NCBI GenBank assembly: GCA_964469155.1
Contig: CAYXXU010000020.1
Location: 1 to 57,075, forward strand
Direction: 5' to 3'
Length of the DNA: 57,075 nucleotides
Source of the DNA: CAIWKO01 sp964469155
GTDB lineage: Bacteria > Bacteroidota > Bacteroidia > Bacteroidales > CAIWKO01
Shown here piece after piece: positions 36,201 through 41,122 of the stretch. Below the pieces are notes generated by a model. That model had not been told where the DNA came from, searched no databases, and saw only the letters and a program-made list of their open reading frames with translations. Positions within the stretch are counted from its first letter, which is position 1. Every line of letters begins with the position of its first letter. A program made the position numbers and the translations under genes.

Positions 36201-36893
36201 AACACTGACCATCCGATTACCGATCCATTATCAACCACAACCATATTTGTTGTTACGGTTACCGATCTGGTTACCGGATGTCAGGACCAGGATACAGTGG
36301 TAATTACAGTCGATGGTATTAATTTACCACCGGTTGCAGTCGACGATTATGATACGACTGAATATCAAACCTGTATTACCTTCCCGATTTTGCCTAATGA
36401 TTATGATCCGGATAGTAACAGCCTGACAGTATCATTATGCGGGCCACCTGTTAATGGAACCGTTGTGTTAAACAGCGACAATACATTGACTTATTGTCCG
36501 TACGACGGATTCTCAGGCGAAGATAGTCTCTGTTACCAGATCTGCGATAATGGTTCACCGGTATTGTGCGATCAGGCAACCGTATACATTCATGTGAAAC
36601 CCGAATTCACACTTGACGACCTGATCATTTATAACGGTGTTTCACCGAATGGGGATGGCGATAATGATGTTTGGATTATTTTCGGAATAGAATTCTTCCC
36701 CGATAATGAAGTAACCATCTTCAACCGTTGGGGCGATGTGATCGCAAACTATACTCACTATAATAATAATGATGTGTCGTGGGATGCTACCTATAAAGGC
36801 AAGCAGGTTCCGGACGGCACCTATTATTACATGCTTGATATTAAGAATAAGAAGAAGTTCGCGGGTTGGATTTACGTAAAAACCGGAAAGTAA
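24255..36893 (+). CDS. Giant repetitive T9SS type B surface adhesin, 4212 residues
   Basis: Signal peptide about 1-27 (MKTITRQLLRTFIFILLAG...VQGQ). An N-terminal DUF3344/DUF11-like region about 28-500. Then cadherin/Ig-like (tandem-95 type) modules starting about 598: nine of 114 residues each (VNDPPVANDDNGP, LTEDGPNG, FTVDLDPGTPGIQTTF, LNTATGEVTFDP), in two alternating forms; several of 100-120 residues with NEDTPVTF or NEDTPITGTVINNDSD; and modules with TPEDTPVTVC. About 3050-3950 holds eight or so PKD/Ig-like units of about 88 residues (NAGPDAIICE, WTTSGTGTF, HPVYTPSPADI). A further PKD and a cadherin-like domain precede the type B sorting domain (IYNGVSPNGDGDNDVW, TIFNRWGDVI). SprB-like adhesins have this layout and use a PorP/SprF partner, encoded next. 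Many Asp-rich loops suggest calcium binding. Confidence 0.95.
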   Translation: MKTITRQLLRTFIFILLAGSIFVVQGQVIKTFKPVYQQTQKGGIVFISNVATTCRIADTNAMPPSTGTSNNSYPSYYVDRDGDPTTFSSTSDSLVLPPCSQISFVGLYWGGYATAATTGYATRQNIKIKANNNSYIDVSSTWDTTYVGGSFTTYHCYRDITGIFQAYGNNTRYTVANVIGATTGGGNNRFAGWNIVIVYKNDLQNMRQLTVFNGLSNIQSGNIDIPVTGFLTPPTGPVTFEMGVFCYDGDRGTTGDQLLFNGAGSYVNISDAINVTNNVFNSTISRNGVLTPYRKPSYNNNFSIDADIFFPNNAAKNYIGNSATSCTLRQTTSGDVYLTQTVTLAIDVYSPDNRTAVKVEDINGGLTVPGDTLLYTVTCKNIGSDPSINTYVIDSLEGNIDYIPGSINITVGPNSGAKTDVAGDDQAEYDATGKRLIVRIGTGANAVTGGQVNDSPFGNDSTLFTFKSKVVSNCDVLYCDNIVDNSAFIIGTGVVSGIEYTNASNPNIFDAYGCPIPGATKTVITAAQCPQYPDTSLVACSHQNFNVLYTRPGFTFYNTSWVSVVKPSAAGTYYGVHPIGIYCLDTVVITVSSYVFCNGPTANDDNGPALTEDGANGTVNVISNDTDADGNPTAPVNGAGEFTVDLDPGTPGVQSTFTDPQGVWTLNTATGEVTFDPADNYFGTATIPYTLCDPSVLCDNANITFVVGPVNDPPVANDDNGPALTEDGPNGQVNIITNDTDVDGNPSAPVNGVGQFSVDLDPGTAGIQTTFTDAQGVWTLNTATGEVTFDPANNYNGTAVIPYTLCDPAGACDNADITFVVTPVNDPPVANDDNGAGLTEDGPNGTVNILTNDTDPDGNPTAPVNGVGQFIVDLDPGTAGIQTTFTDAQGVWTLNTATGEVTFDPADNYFGTATIPYTLCDPSVLCDNANITFVVGPVNDPPVANDDNGPALTEDGPNGTVNVITNDTDLDGNPTAPVNGVGQFTVDLDPGTPGIQTTFIDAQGVWTLNTATGVVTFDPANDFNGTAVIPYTLCDLAGACDNADITFVVTPVNDPPVANDDNGAGLTEDGPNGTVSILTNDTDPDGNPTAPVNGVGQFIVDLDPGTAGIQTTFTDAQGVWTLNTATGVVTFDPANDYNGTAVIPYTLCDPSGLCDPANITFVVAPVNDPPVANDDNGPALTEDGPNGTINVITNDTDLDGNPTAPVNGVGQFTVDLDPGTPGIQTTFTDAQGVWTLNTATGEVTFDPANNYNGTATIPYTLCDPSGACDNADISFVVTPVNDPPVANDDNGAGLTEDGPDGTVNIITNDTDPDGNPSAPVNGVGQFTVDLDPGTAGIQTTFTDAQGVWTLNTATGDVTFNPANNYDGTAVIPYSLCDPSGACDPATITFVVSPVNDPPVANDDNGPALNEDGPNGTVNVITNDTDLDGNPAAPVNGVGQFTVDLDPGTPGIQTTFTDAQGVWTLNTATGEVTFDPANNYNGTAVIPYTLCDPAGACDNANISFVVTAVNDPPLAINDVGAQLIEDGANGSVSLLSNDSDPDGNPSGPVNGPGQFTIDLDPITPGLQTSFTDSQGVWTLNTTTGEVTFDPANNYNGTAVLPYRLCDPTGLCDDANISFDVLPQNDPPVVADDNASTNEDTPVTFNIAANDFDVDGPMDPTTIDLDPASPGQQTLLIVPGEGTYILNPSNGDVTFIPYANFNGTTTPVPYSICDSGIPLPVNCDQANITVTVIAVNDPPVANDNAANTDMNTPVTFNIITNDFDIDGAIDPATIDLDPSTPGNQTSFTIPGQGTYTVNTSIGDVTFTPALNFSGIVTPITYSVCDNGTPLPALCDQAIINMEVILTNIAPVANDDGATTPEDTPVTFSITGNDTDADGVIDPSTIDLDPSTPGNQTTFTIPGQGTYVANTTTGEVTFTPALNFNGAVNTITYSVCDNGIPVYCDQATIDLNVTAVNDAPVVNLNTVSTSEETPVTFNVIGNDTDIEGFVDPASIDLDQSTPGNQTTLTIPGEGTYTANTTTGEVTFTPDLNFNGQATPIIYSACDNNLPAACDTAFISIFVNGVNDPPVADPDNFTINEDNTLNATVIANDSDVDNNLIPTGFAIVTGTSNGTLNFSNNGTFTYTPNTDYTGTDTFIYTVCDLGMPIYCDTALVTINVLPVNDPPVIVEPPVVTPEDTPVTVCTTISDPDAGNTFTASLCGPPANGAITSGPAIVGNQVCFTYLPNNNFSGTDNVCIIVCDNTGLCDTSTSVITVVPVNDPLVANPDNFTTNEDTPITGTVINNDSDLDGNLNPNGFAVVSYPTNGTLIFSGNGTFTYTPDPGYSGTDSFIYSICDLGMPIYCDTALVTINVLPVNDPPIAVDDIVTTPEDTPVSGSVITNDSDPEGDALTVVDFTINGTTYPAGTTVTIPGVGVIVIDSTGNYTFTPDPDYNGPVPTITYTITDGNGGTDQADLDIFVGMVNDPPVAVNDTISTPEDTPVSGNALTNDSDIDGGPLSIVSFIVNGVTYPAGATVNIPGYGVITIYSNGLFNFVPAADFNGSVPAIPYTITDGSGGLATADIIITVTPVDDPPVIQEPPVVTPEDTPVTVCTTINDPDAGNTFTASLCGPPANGTITSGPTVVGNQVCFTYLPNTNFNGTDNVCIIVCDNTGLCDTSTSVITVVPVNDPLVANPDNFTTNEDTPITGTVINNDSDVDGNLNPTGFAIVTGPSNGTIIFSSNGTFTYTPNPDYIGTDTFIYMVCDLGMPIYCGTALVTIDVLPVDDPPVIPDLTVTTPEDTPITVCLPISDPDANSIFTASLCGSPSNGTITAGPTVIGNQVCVTYMPNPDFNGTDQVCITICDNSLDSLLCDNGIITINVLPVNDPPIANADNFTTNEDTPITGTVINNDSDVDGNLNPTGFAIVTGPSNGTINFSNNGTFTYTPNPNYNGTDNFIYMICDFGMPINCDTALVTINVLPVNDVPIVFNEQISLCEGSSASVNVLLNGDFDPEATILTVETDLVSGPMHGNAVITAGGVLTYTPTGGYFGTDYVVVSLCDQGIPLPSVCSNDTVFITVDQDVIAFAGYDQQFCDDDLDFFTLTGNDMPFANVQWTQISGPPVIITNANSSIAAAFINHTPGTYVFEYSVTNGTCTASSQVTYSLWLPPSVADAGPDQNLCGAIFTTITATTPVVGTGVWAQVSGPDTANIIDPNQPSTIVLGLIPGTYVFSWTVSNGPYCDPSIDYVEVTITAPTTAFAGPNATICEGSNFTMSDATATNAVSVQWTTSGTGQFNISNILNPFYIPSPNDILDGYVYLTLTATANAPCPDVSSTMTLFISHHAIVNAGPDDIICSTQGSYTLSGSSSQNAVSYQWTTSGTGTFFDGATLHPVYTPSLADIAAGAVTLTVVATSPSPCPSVSDNMVLTISPQAIANAGADAAICESDTYTLNGATALYGTSYLWTSSGTGTFDNTAVLNPIYTPSLNDILDGQVDLTLTVTSTAPCTTASDVMTLTINHRSIVNAGPDAIICETQGSYTVSGSSSQYAVGYAWTTSGTGTFTNGNTLHPVYTPSPADITFGSVILTVVANSASPCPGSTDAMILTISRQAVISAGTDATICETGTYPLGGSTAQFATGLIWSTSGTGSFNNPNILHPVYTPSLNDIQDGFVFLTLTANSASPCTMVTDVMRLNISHQVSNVYAGADATICETATYTLSDATELNATSVLWTTSGTGTFNNNTLLHATYDPSPADVAAGSVTLTLTANSAIPCPSVSDAMILYFSLQAVSSAGPDGVVCEGSSFTLNGATATNATSYIWTTSGSGTFADPSILNAVYTPSAADILNGSITLTLITTSQAPCGNAPADAMLLTISHKPVIYAGADTAICQNVSYFVDDATALYSTSLFWTTTGAGTILNGNTLNPTYVPGPGETGVIMLTLNAISSVACGSDTITDFMYLTIMESIIANAGQDTTIFANNSVTLHGSATNGSGAYSYNWEPATLLVFENTDHPITDPLSTTTIFVVTVTDLVTGCQDQDTVVITVDGINLPPVAVDDYDTTEYQTCITFPILPNDYDPDSNSLTVSLCGPPVNGTVVLNSDNTLTYCPYDGFSGEDSLCYQICDNGSPVLCDQATVYIHVKPEFTLDDLIIYNGVSPNGDGDNDVWIIFGIEFFPDNEVTIFNRWGDVIANYTHYNNNDVSWDATYKGKQVPDGTYYYMLDIKNKKKFAGWIYVKTGK
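26046..29123 (+). repeat. Nine coding modules at exactly 342 bp, with a 684-bp higher-order period
   Basis: The word GATCCTCC before each module recurs at 26388, 26730, 27072, 27414, 27756, 28098, 28440 and 28782: eight recurrences, each exactly 342 bases apart. From the third unit on, forms with GPALTEDG/GTPG and GAGLTEDG/GTAG alternate, so the real unit is a 684-bp pair. 26238-26447 is identical base for base to 26922-27131 (210 bp). Confidence 0.95.
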
Positions 36894-36918
36894 TTATAAA
36901 AATTAAAATATATTAGTC

Positions 36919-37839
36919 ATGAAAAAGATACTAATTTCCTTAATACTGTTTGTAAGCATGAGTGCTTATGCTCAACAGGATCCCTTGTTCAGTCAGTATA
37001 TGTTTAATAAACTTGCTGTAAATCCAGCTTATGCAGGCAGCACCGAAATGCTTACCGTTGACCTGCTGAGCAGGTATCAATGGGTAGGCATTAAAGGCGC
37101 CCCAAGAACAACAACATTAACGCTTCATTCGCCTTTGCGCAACAATCATATGGGTTTGGGCTTATACCTGTATGCAGATATATTAGGACCTACTTCCACC
37201 TATGGTTTGATGGGCTCATATGCCTACCGGATTAAGCTAGGAAATGGCAAATTGTGTTTTGGTTTGCAGGTAGGATTCAAATATTTTTCGTTCAATTGGG
37301 AGAAGATGAATGTTCAGGATCCGGATTTTGTTTTTGGCCAGCAAACGACCAAAAAATTTACACCGGATGCTAACTTCGGAATATATTATTATTCGAATAA
37401 ATGGTTTGCCGGGGTAAGTTCTAAAGGTCTTTTCCAGAGCGAATCGGGTATGGCTACTGTCGACGGAAAGAATACCTATACTAAGTTGATGCGACACTTC
37501 TACGGAATGGGAGGAGTTATGATCCCGATTTCTGAAAAAGTTACTTTCCGGCCCTCAATGATGGCAAAATTTGTTCCTCATTCTCCTATTCAGTTTGATA
37601 TCAATGCCAGTTTTATTTTCAACAATTGGTTCTGGATAGGCGCTTCTTACCGTACCGAAAAAGCAGTTGTGCTTCTTACTGAATTCAGGATTACCAGGAA
37701 TCTAAGGGTGGGTTATTCTTATGACCTTTATCTGAATAAACTAATGTCGGTTAATAAGGGATCACATGAAGTCAGGCTTGGTTTGGATTTCGATGTTTTC
37801 AAATCCAGAATGTTGACACCACGTTATTTTCATTTTTAA
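36919..37839 (+). CDS. PorP/SprF-family outer-membrane protein
   Basis: 306 residues. Signal peptide about 1-19 (MKKILISLILFVSMSAYAQ) followed at once by the family signature QDPLFSQYMFNKLAVNPAYAGS. Barrel strands with aromatic ends continue to HEVRLGLDFDVF. PorP/SprF proteins sit in the outer membrane and, for type B substrates, are thought to bind the sorted adhesin after T9SS export; SprF is needed for SprB in Flavobacterium. Begins 25 bases after the adhesin stop, in the same operon, which supports a dedicated pair. Confidence 0.95.
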   Translation: MKKILISLILFVSMSAYAQQDPLFSQYMFNKLAVNPAYAGSTEMLTVDLLSRYQWVGIKGAPRTTTLTLHSPLRNNHMGLGLYLYADILGPTSTYGLMGSYAYRIKLGNGKLCFGLQVGFKYFSFNWEKMNVQDPDFVFGQQTTKKFTPDANFGIYYYSNKWFAGVSSKGLFQSESGMATVDGKNTYTKLMRHFYGMGGVMIPISEKVTFRPSMMAKFVPHSPIQFDINASFIFNNWFWIGASYRTEKAVVLLTEFRITRNLRVGYSYDLYLNKLMSVNKGSHEVRLGLDFDVFKSRMLTPRYFHF

Positions 37840-37892
37840 TTTTTCTTATTATAAATAAAAGACAGTTTTTAACGCAATAATATTGAAAGTTT

Positions 37893-40364
37893 ATGAAAAA
37901 TTCAATCAAACTTATCCCGATAATCGTTCTAATTGCTTTACAGTTTAACTCATACGGGCAATTACAAAGGGCTAACAGGTATTTCGACCTGTACCGGTTT
38001 TCGAAAGCAATTCCTTTATACAAGAAGGTGATAGCAAAGGGACCCTTGGAAAAAAGTAACGAAGCTGTTGTAAAATTAGCCGATTGCTACAGGTATATCA
38101 ATAATCCTCAGGAAGCACGTTCGTGGTATGCAAGGGCGGTTGAAATTGTGCCTGTTGTTCCGGTTAATTATTTGTACCTGGGGCAGGCGCTTCGTCAGCT
38201 CGAAAGTTATAAGGACGCGAAAGCGGCATTCGAAAAGTATGCTCAATTGGTTGTTGACGATCCCAGGGGAAAAACGTATGCTGCTTTCTGCGATTGGGCT
38301 ATTAAGAACAAATACGCTGTTTCGAAGGTGCTCGAGATAAAAAACGAAGAAGCGCTGAACACCAAATGGTCGGATTTTAGCCCGGTGATCTACAAAGACG
38401 GTATTGTTTTTACTTCCGACCGTGTTTCGGATGCAAAAACTGACCTTACTTATAAATGGACTGATAACGACTATCTTGATTTGTTTCTGTCCAAACCCAA
38501 ATACTTCCAGGATTATTGGACTGATATGACCGAACCGAAAACCTTAAGCAACAGTTACGAGCAATTGTATCACGACGGACCTGCCGTTTTCTCGAAAGAT
38601 GGTAAAATGGTGATTATTTCGCGCACCGACAGAAAAAATGTTAAGGTTGCAAAAGATAAAATCAAGACTCATGTGGTAAAAATGTTTTTTGCTGATATAA
38701 CTGATGATAAAAACCCCAAATTCAAGCCCTTCTTTTTAAACGCTGATGAATATTCGGTGGCGCATCCTACCTTATCACCCGATGGAAAAACCATGATATT
38801 TTCATCAGATAAGCCCGGTGGTTTTGGCGAATCAGATCTTTACATGTGTGTTTGGGCAAACGATAATTGGACAAACCTGGTAAACCTGGGTCAGAAAATT
38901 AATTCGTTGGGCAACGAAGTTTTTCCAACCATGGTGAATGATACTACACTATTGTTTGCATCTGATGGTTATGCCGGATTTGGCGGGCTGGATATTTTTA
39001 TCTCTAACAAAAAAGGTGGCGAGTGGACCGAACCCCGTAACCTGATGAAACCCATCAATTCGTCGTGGGATGATTTCGGAATATTGTTTTTTGAGGATAT
39101 GAAACATGGGTTCTTTAGTTCGAATCGCCCCGGCGGCAAAGGATTAGATGATATTTATGCTTTTCGCAATTTTGGGATTGCTGATCCGGAAAATGCCGAT
39201 ACTTTGAATAAAGCACTTATTTCAGGTTATGTAAAAGATAAATCAACAGGGCAACCTATTGATCAGGCTACCGTGTTTTTATTGAATCCACAAACCGGTA
39301 AGGTAAAGATTTTAAAGACCAACCCGGAGGGTTTGTACAAGACCACAGTGGATCGTCCGGCCGAATACCTGGTAAAAGCCATGCAAAAGAATTATATTTT
39401 CGATTGCTTGCCCTGGAATATATCCAAAATCGAGCCTAACAAAAATATGATTGCCCCACGCGATTTATTGCTTGACAAACTGGATATGAACAAAACCTTT
39501 GTACTGAATAATATATATTATGACCTGGACGAATATTTTATTCGCGAGGATGCGAAACCCGAACTGAACAAAGTGATCAAAATAATGCAGGATAATCCGG
39601 CACTGATAGCCGAATTATCGTCACATACCGATAGCCGGGCCTCGTTTTCTTACAACAATACTTTGTCGACCAATCGTGCCAACGCTGCCGTTGATTATAT
39701 TGTTTCGAACGGTGGTATATTACCCGGACGCTTGCTGGCCCGAGGTTATGGCGAATACAGGCTGACCAATAATTGCAAAGACGGCGTAACTTGTTCGGAA
39801 GAAGAGCATCAACTGAATCGCCGTACTGAATTTAAAGTATTAGGTTTCAGCACACCTACTAACAGGGGGCAGTTTGATCCTACGAAATTTGTGGATGGTG
39901 AGGTTATTGATATTAAATTTCTGCCCGATTTTTTCTTCGATCCTTGCGACCTGAAGGTGAGCGAATCGCCACTTGATGTTTCTGGCAAAAGAACTTATGT
40001 GACAAAATATCAGCAACCTGTACAGAAAATATCTGTTCCGGCATATCATATAGTGGCTAAGGGCGAGACTCTTTACAGCATTGCGAAAATGTACGGAATG
40101 ACGGTTGATAAGCTGAAAACATTGAATGGTATTCAGGATGATAAAATCATACCCGGCCAGAAACTGAAGTTGGAAGGAAAAATGACGATACCAATGCAAT
40201 CGCAGACAAACAGCATCGTTAATCCCGGATATCATACGGTGATGGCAGGTGAGACATTAGGCCGTATCGCAAAAAAATATAATATTTCGATCGACAAGCT
40301 CAGAATTTTAAATCAAATTCAGGATAACCAGATCACCGTTGGTCAGAAACTGCTACTTGAATAA
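37893..40364 (+). CDS. PorE-like OmpA-family lipid/peptidoglycan-linking protein with two extra LysM domains
   Basis: 823 residues. Signal peptide about 1-23. Order: TPR-like helices about 24-145; a PD40/WD40-type propeller about 155-430 (TLSPDGKTMIFSSDKPGG, LLFASDGYAGFGGLDIFIS, FFSSNRPGGKGLDDIYAF); a carboxypeptidase-regulatory-like domain about 442-510 (ISGYVKDKSTGQPIDQATV); an OmpA C-terminal domain about 535-655 (SSHTDSRASFSYNNTLSTNR; LNRRTEFKV). This is the architecture of PorE of the T9SS, which ties PorP to peptidoglycan. Unusual here: LysM domains about 718-763 and 777-823 follow. No lipobox Cys is evident. Third gene of the adhesin operon, 53 bases after porP/sprF-like, and closed by a strong terminator. 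Confidence 0.92.
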   Translation: MKNSIKLIPIIVLIALQFNSYGQLQRANRYFDLYRFSKAIPLYKKVIAKGPLEKSNEAVVKLADCYRYINNPQEARSWYARAVEIVPVVPVNYLYLGQALRQLESYKDAKAAFEKYAQLVVDDPRGKTYAAFCDWAIKNKYAVSKVLEIKNEEALNTKWSDFSPVIYKDGIVFTSDRVSDAKTDLTYKWTDNDYLDLFLSKPKYFQDYWTDMTEPKTLSNSYEQLYHDGPAVFSKDGKMVIISRTDRKNVKVAKDKIKTHVVKMFFADITDDKNPKFKPFFLNADEYSVAHPTLSPDGKTMIFSSDKPGGFGESDLYMCVWANDNWTNLVNLGQKINSLGNEVFPTMVNDTTLLFASDGYAGFGGLDIFISNKKGGEWTEPRNLMKPINSSWDDFGILFFEDMKHGFFSSNRPGGKGLDDIYAFRNFGIADPENADTLNKALISGYVKDKSTGQPIDQATVFLLNPQTGKVKILKTNPEGLYKTTVDRPAEYLVKAMQKNYIFDCLPWNISKIEPNKNMIAPRDLLLDKLDMNKTFVLNNIYYDLDEYFIREDAKPELNKVIKIMQDNPALIAELSSHTDSRASFSYNNTLSTNRANAAVDYIVSNGGILPGRLLARGYGEYRLTNNCKDGVTCSEEEHQLNRRTEFKVLGFSTPTNRGQFDPTKFVDGEVIDIKFLPDFFFDPCDLKVSESPLDVSGKRTYVTKYQQPVQKISVPAYHIVAKGETLYSIAKMYGMTVDKLKTLNGIQDDKIIPGQKLKLEGKMTIPMQSQTNSIVNPGYHTVMAGETLGRIAKKYNISIDKLRILNQIQDNQITVGQKLLLE

Positions 40365-40382
40365 TACCTTTTCCGGGAACAA

Positions 40383-40422
40383 AAAAAGGCCGTTCTGTGA
40401 GGAACGGCTTTTTTGTTTTTTT
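40383..40422 (+). terminator. Intrinsic terminator of the adhesin operon
   Basis: GCCGTTC / GAACGGC stem extended by A-T pairs, loop tgtgag, then T-rich tail. 18 bases after the PorE-like stop. Confidence 0.93.
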
Positions 40423-40614
40423 TCAAATTAAGTTTCTCTATTCGATATTCACTTTAAAATATACTCCCGGTTCCAAACAAAACTTTGGATTTGGAAATAT
40501 TATTGTTTTATTTAAGATGTTTAATAGTAAAGATTAATATTAAAAGTTAATAATACAAGGGCAGAAATCAATGATGCGGTTGTATCAAACAGGTGCCGGA
40601 AATTCAAAGTTAAC

Positions 40615-40831
40615 GGCTGGCATTTTGAAGATAATGGCCAGAGGTTAAAAGATAACGGCCAGAAGTCAGATGATAATGGCCAGAAGTTGGAAGATAACGG
40701 CCAGAGTTTAGAAGATATCGGCCAGAAGTTAAAAGATAGCGGCCAGAGGTTAGAAGATAGTGGCCAGAAGTTGGAAGATAATGGCCAGAGGTTATAAGAT
40801 AACGGCCAGAAGTTTGAAGATAACAGCCAGA
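40615..40831. repeat. Array C: 11 copies of a 21-bp unit with GGCCAGA core
   Basis: Cores start at 40615 (variant GGCTGG), 40636, 40657, 40678, 40699, 40720, 40741, 40762, 40783, 40804 and 40825 (variant AGCCAGA); every step is exactly 21 bases. Unit: GGCCAGA, then about AGTTAGAAGATAAC. TGGCCA or CGGCC(A) gives a small dyad. One frame reads G-Q-K-L-E-D-N heptads but meets a TAA in the ninth unit and has no credible start, so it is not taken as a gene. The array lies between convergent genes; 40423-40614 upstream of it is AT-rich without recognised features. Confidence 0.97.
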
Positions 40832-41122
40832 ATAAGAAAAATGACGATATAAGTTGACAAATGTTTGAGCTTAATTTGGTAATTTACTTTATCGACCTGT
40901 TACTTTTCTTCGGCATTATAGTAACGAGTATTATAAGCTCAGGAGGACAATCAATACTAATAAAAGTTTTTCACGAGAAATATCCTTATTCATCTGTTAG
41001 AAGCGGGATTTGTTCTGTGGCTTTAAAACAGAGATACTTACCCCCATTATTTAAGACCTAATCCCTGGAATATGATTCTTGGAACTTGTAATTTGGAATT
41101 TAAACACAACTCTTTCAATTTT
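40832..41122. other. Gap after array C, nothing firm
   Basis: Contains a 66-codon frame (40861-41061, MFELNLVIYFIDLLLFFG...) with one hydrophobic stretch but no promoter or recognised homology; I do not call it a gene. No hairpin terminator was found for the convergent gene ending at 41123. Confidence 0.4.

Noticed and set aside
40531..40794. GQKLEDN heptad frame in array C as a coiled-coil gene
   Set aside because: No credible start codon, and a TAA inside the ninth unit while the repeat continues beyond it.
40861..41061. 66-codon frame with a hydrophobic stretch
   Set aside because: No promoter, no recognised family, AT-rich gap; chance frame is as likely.
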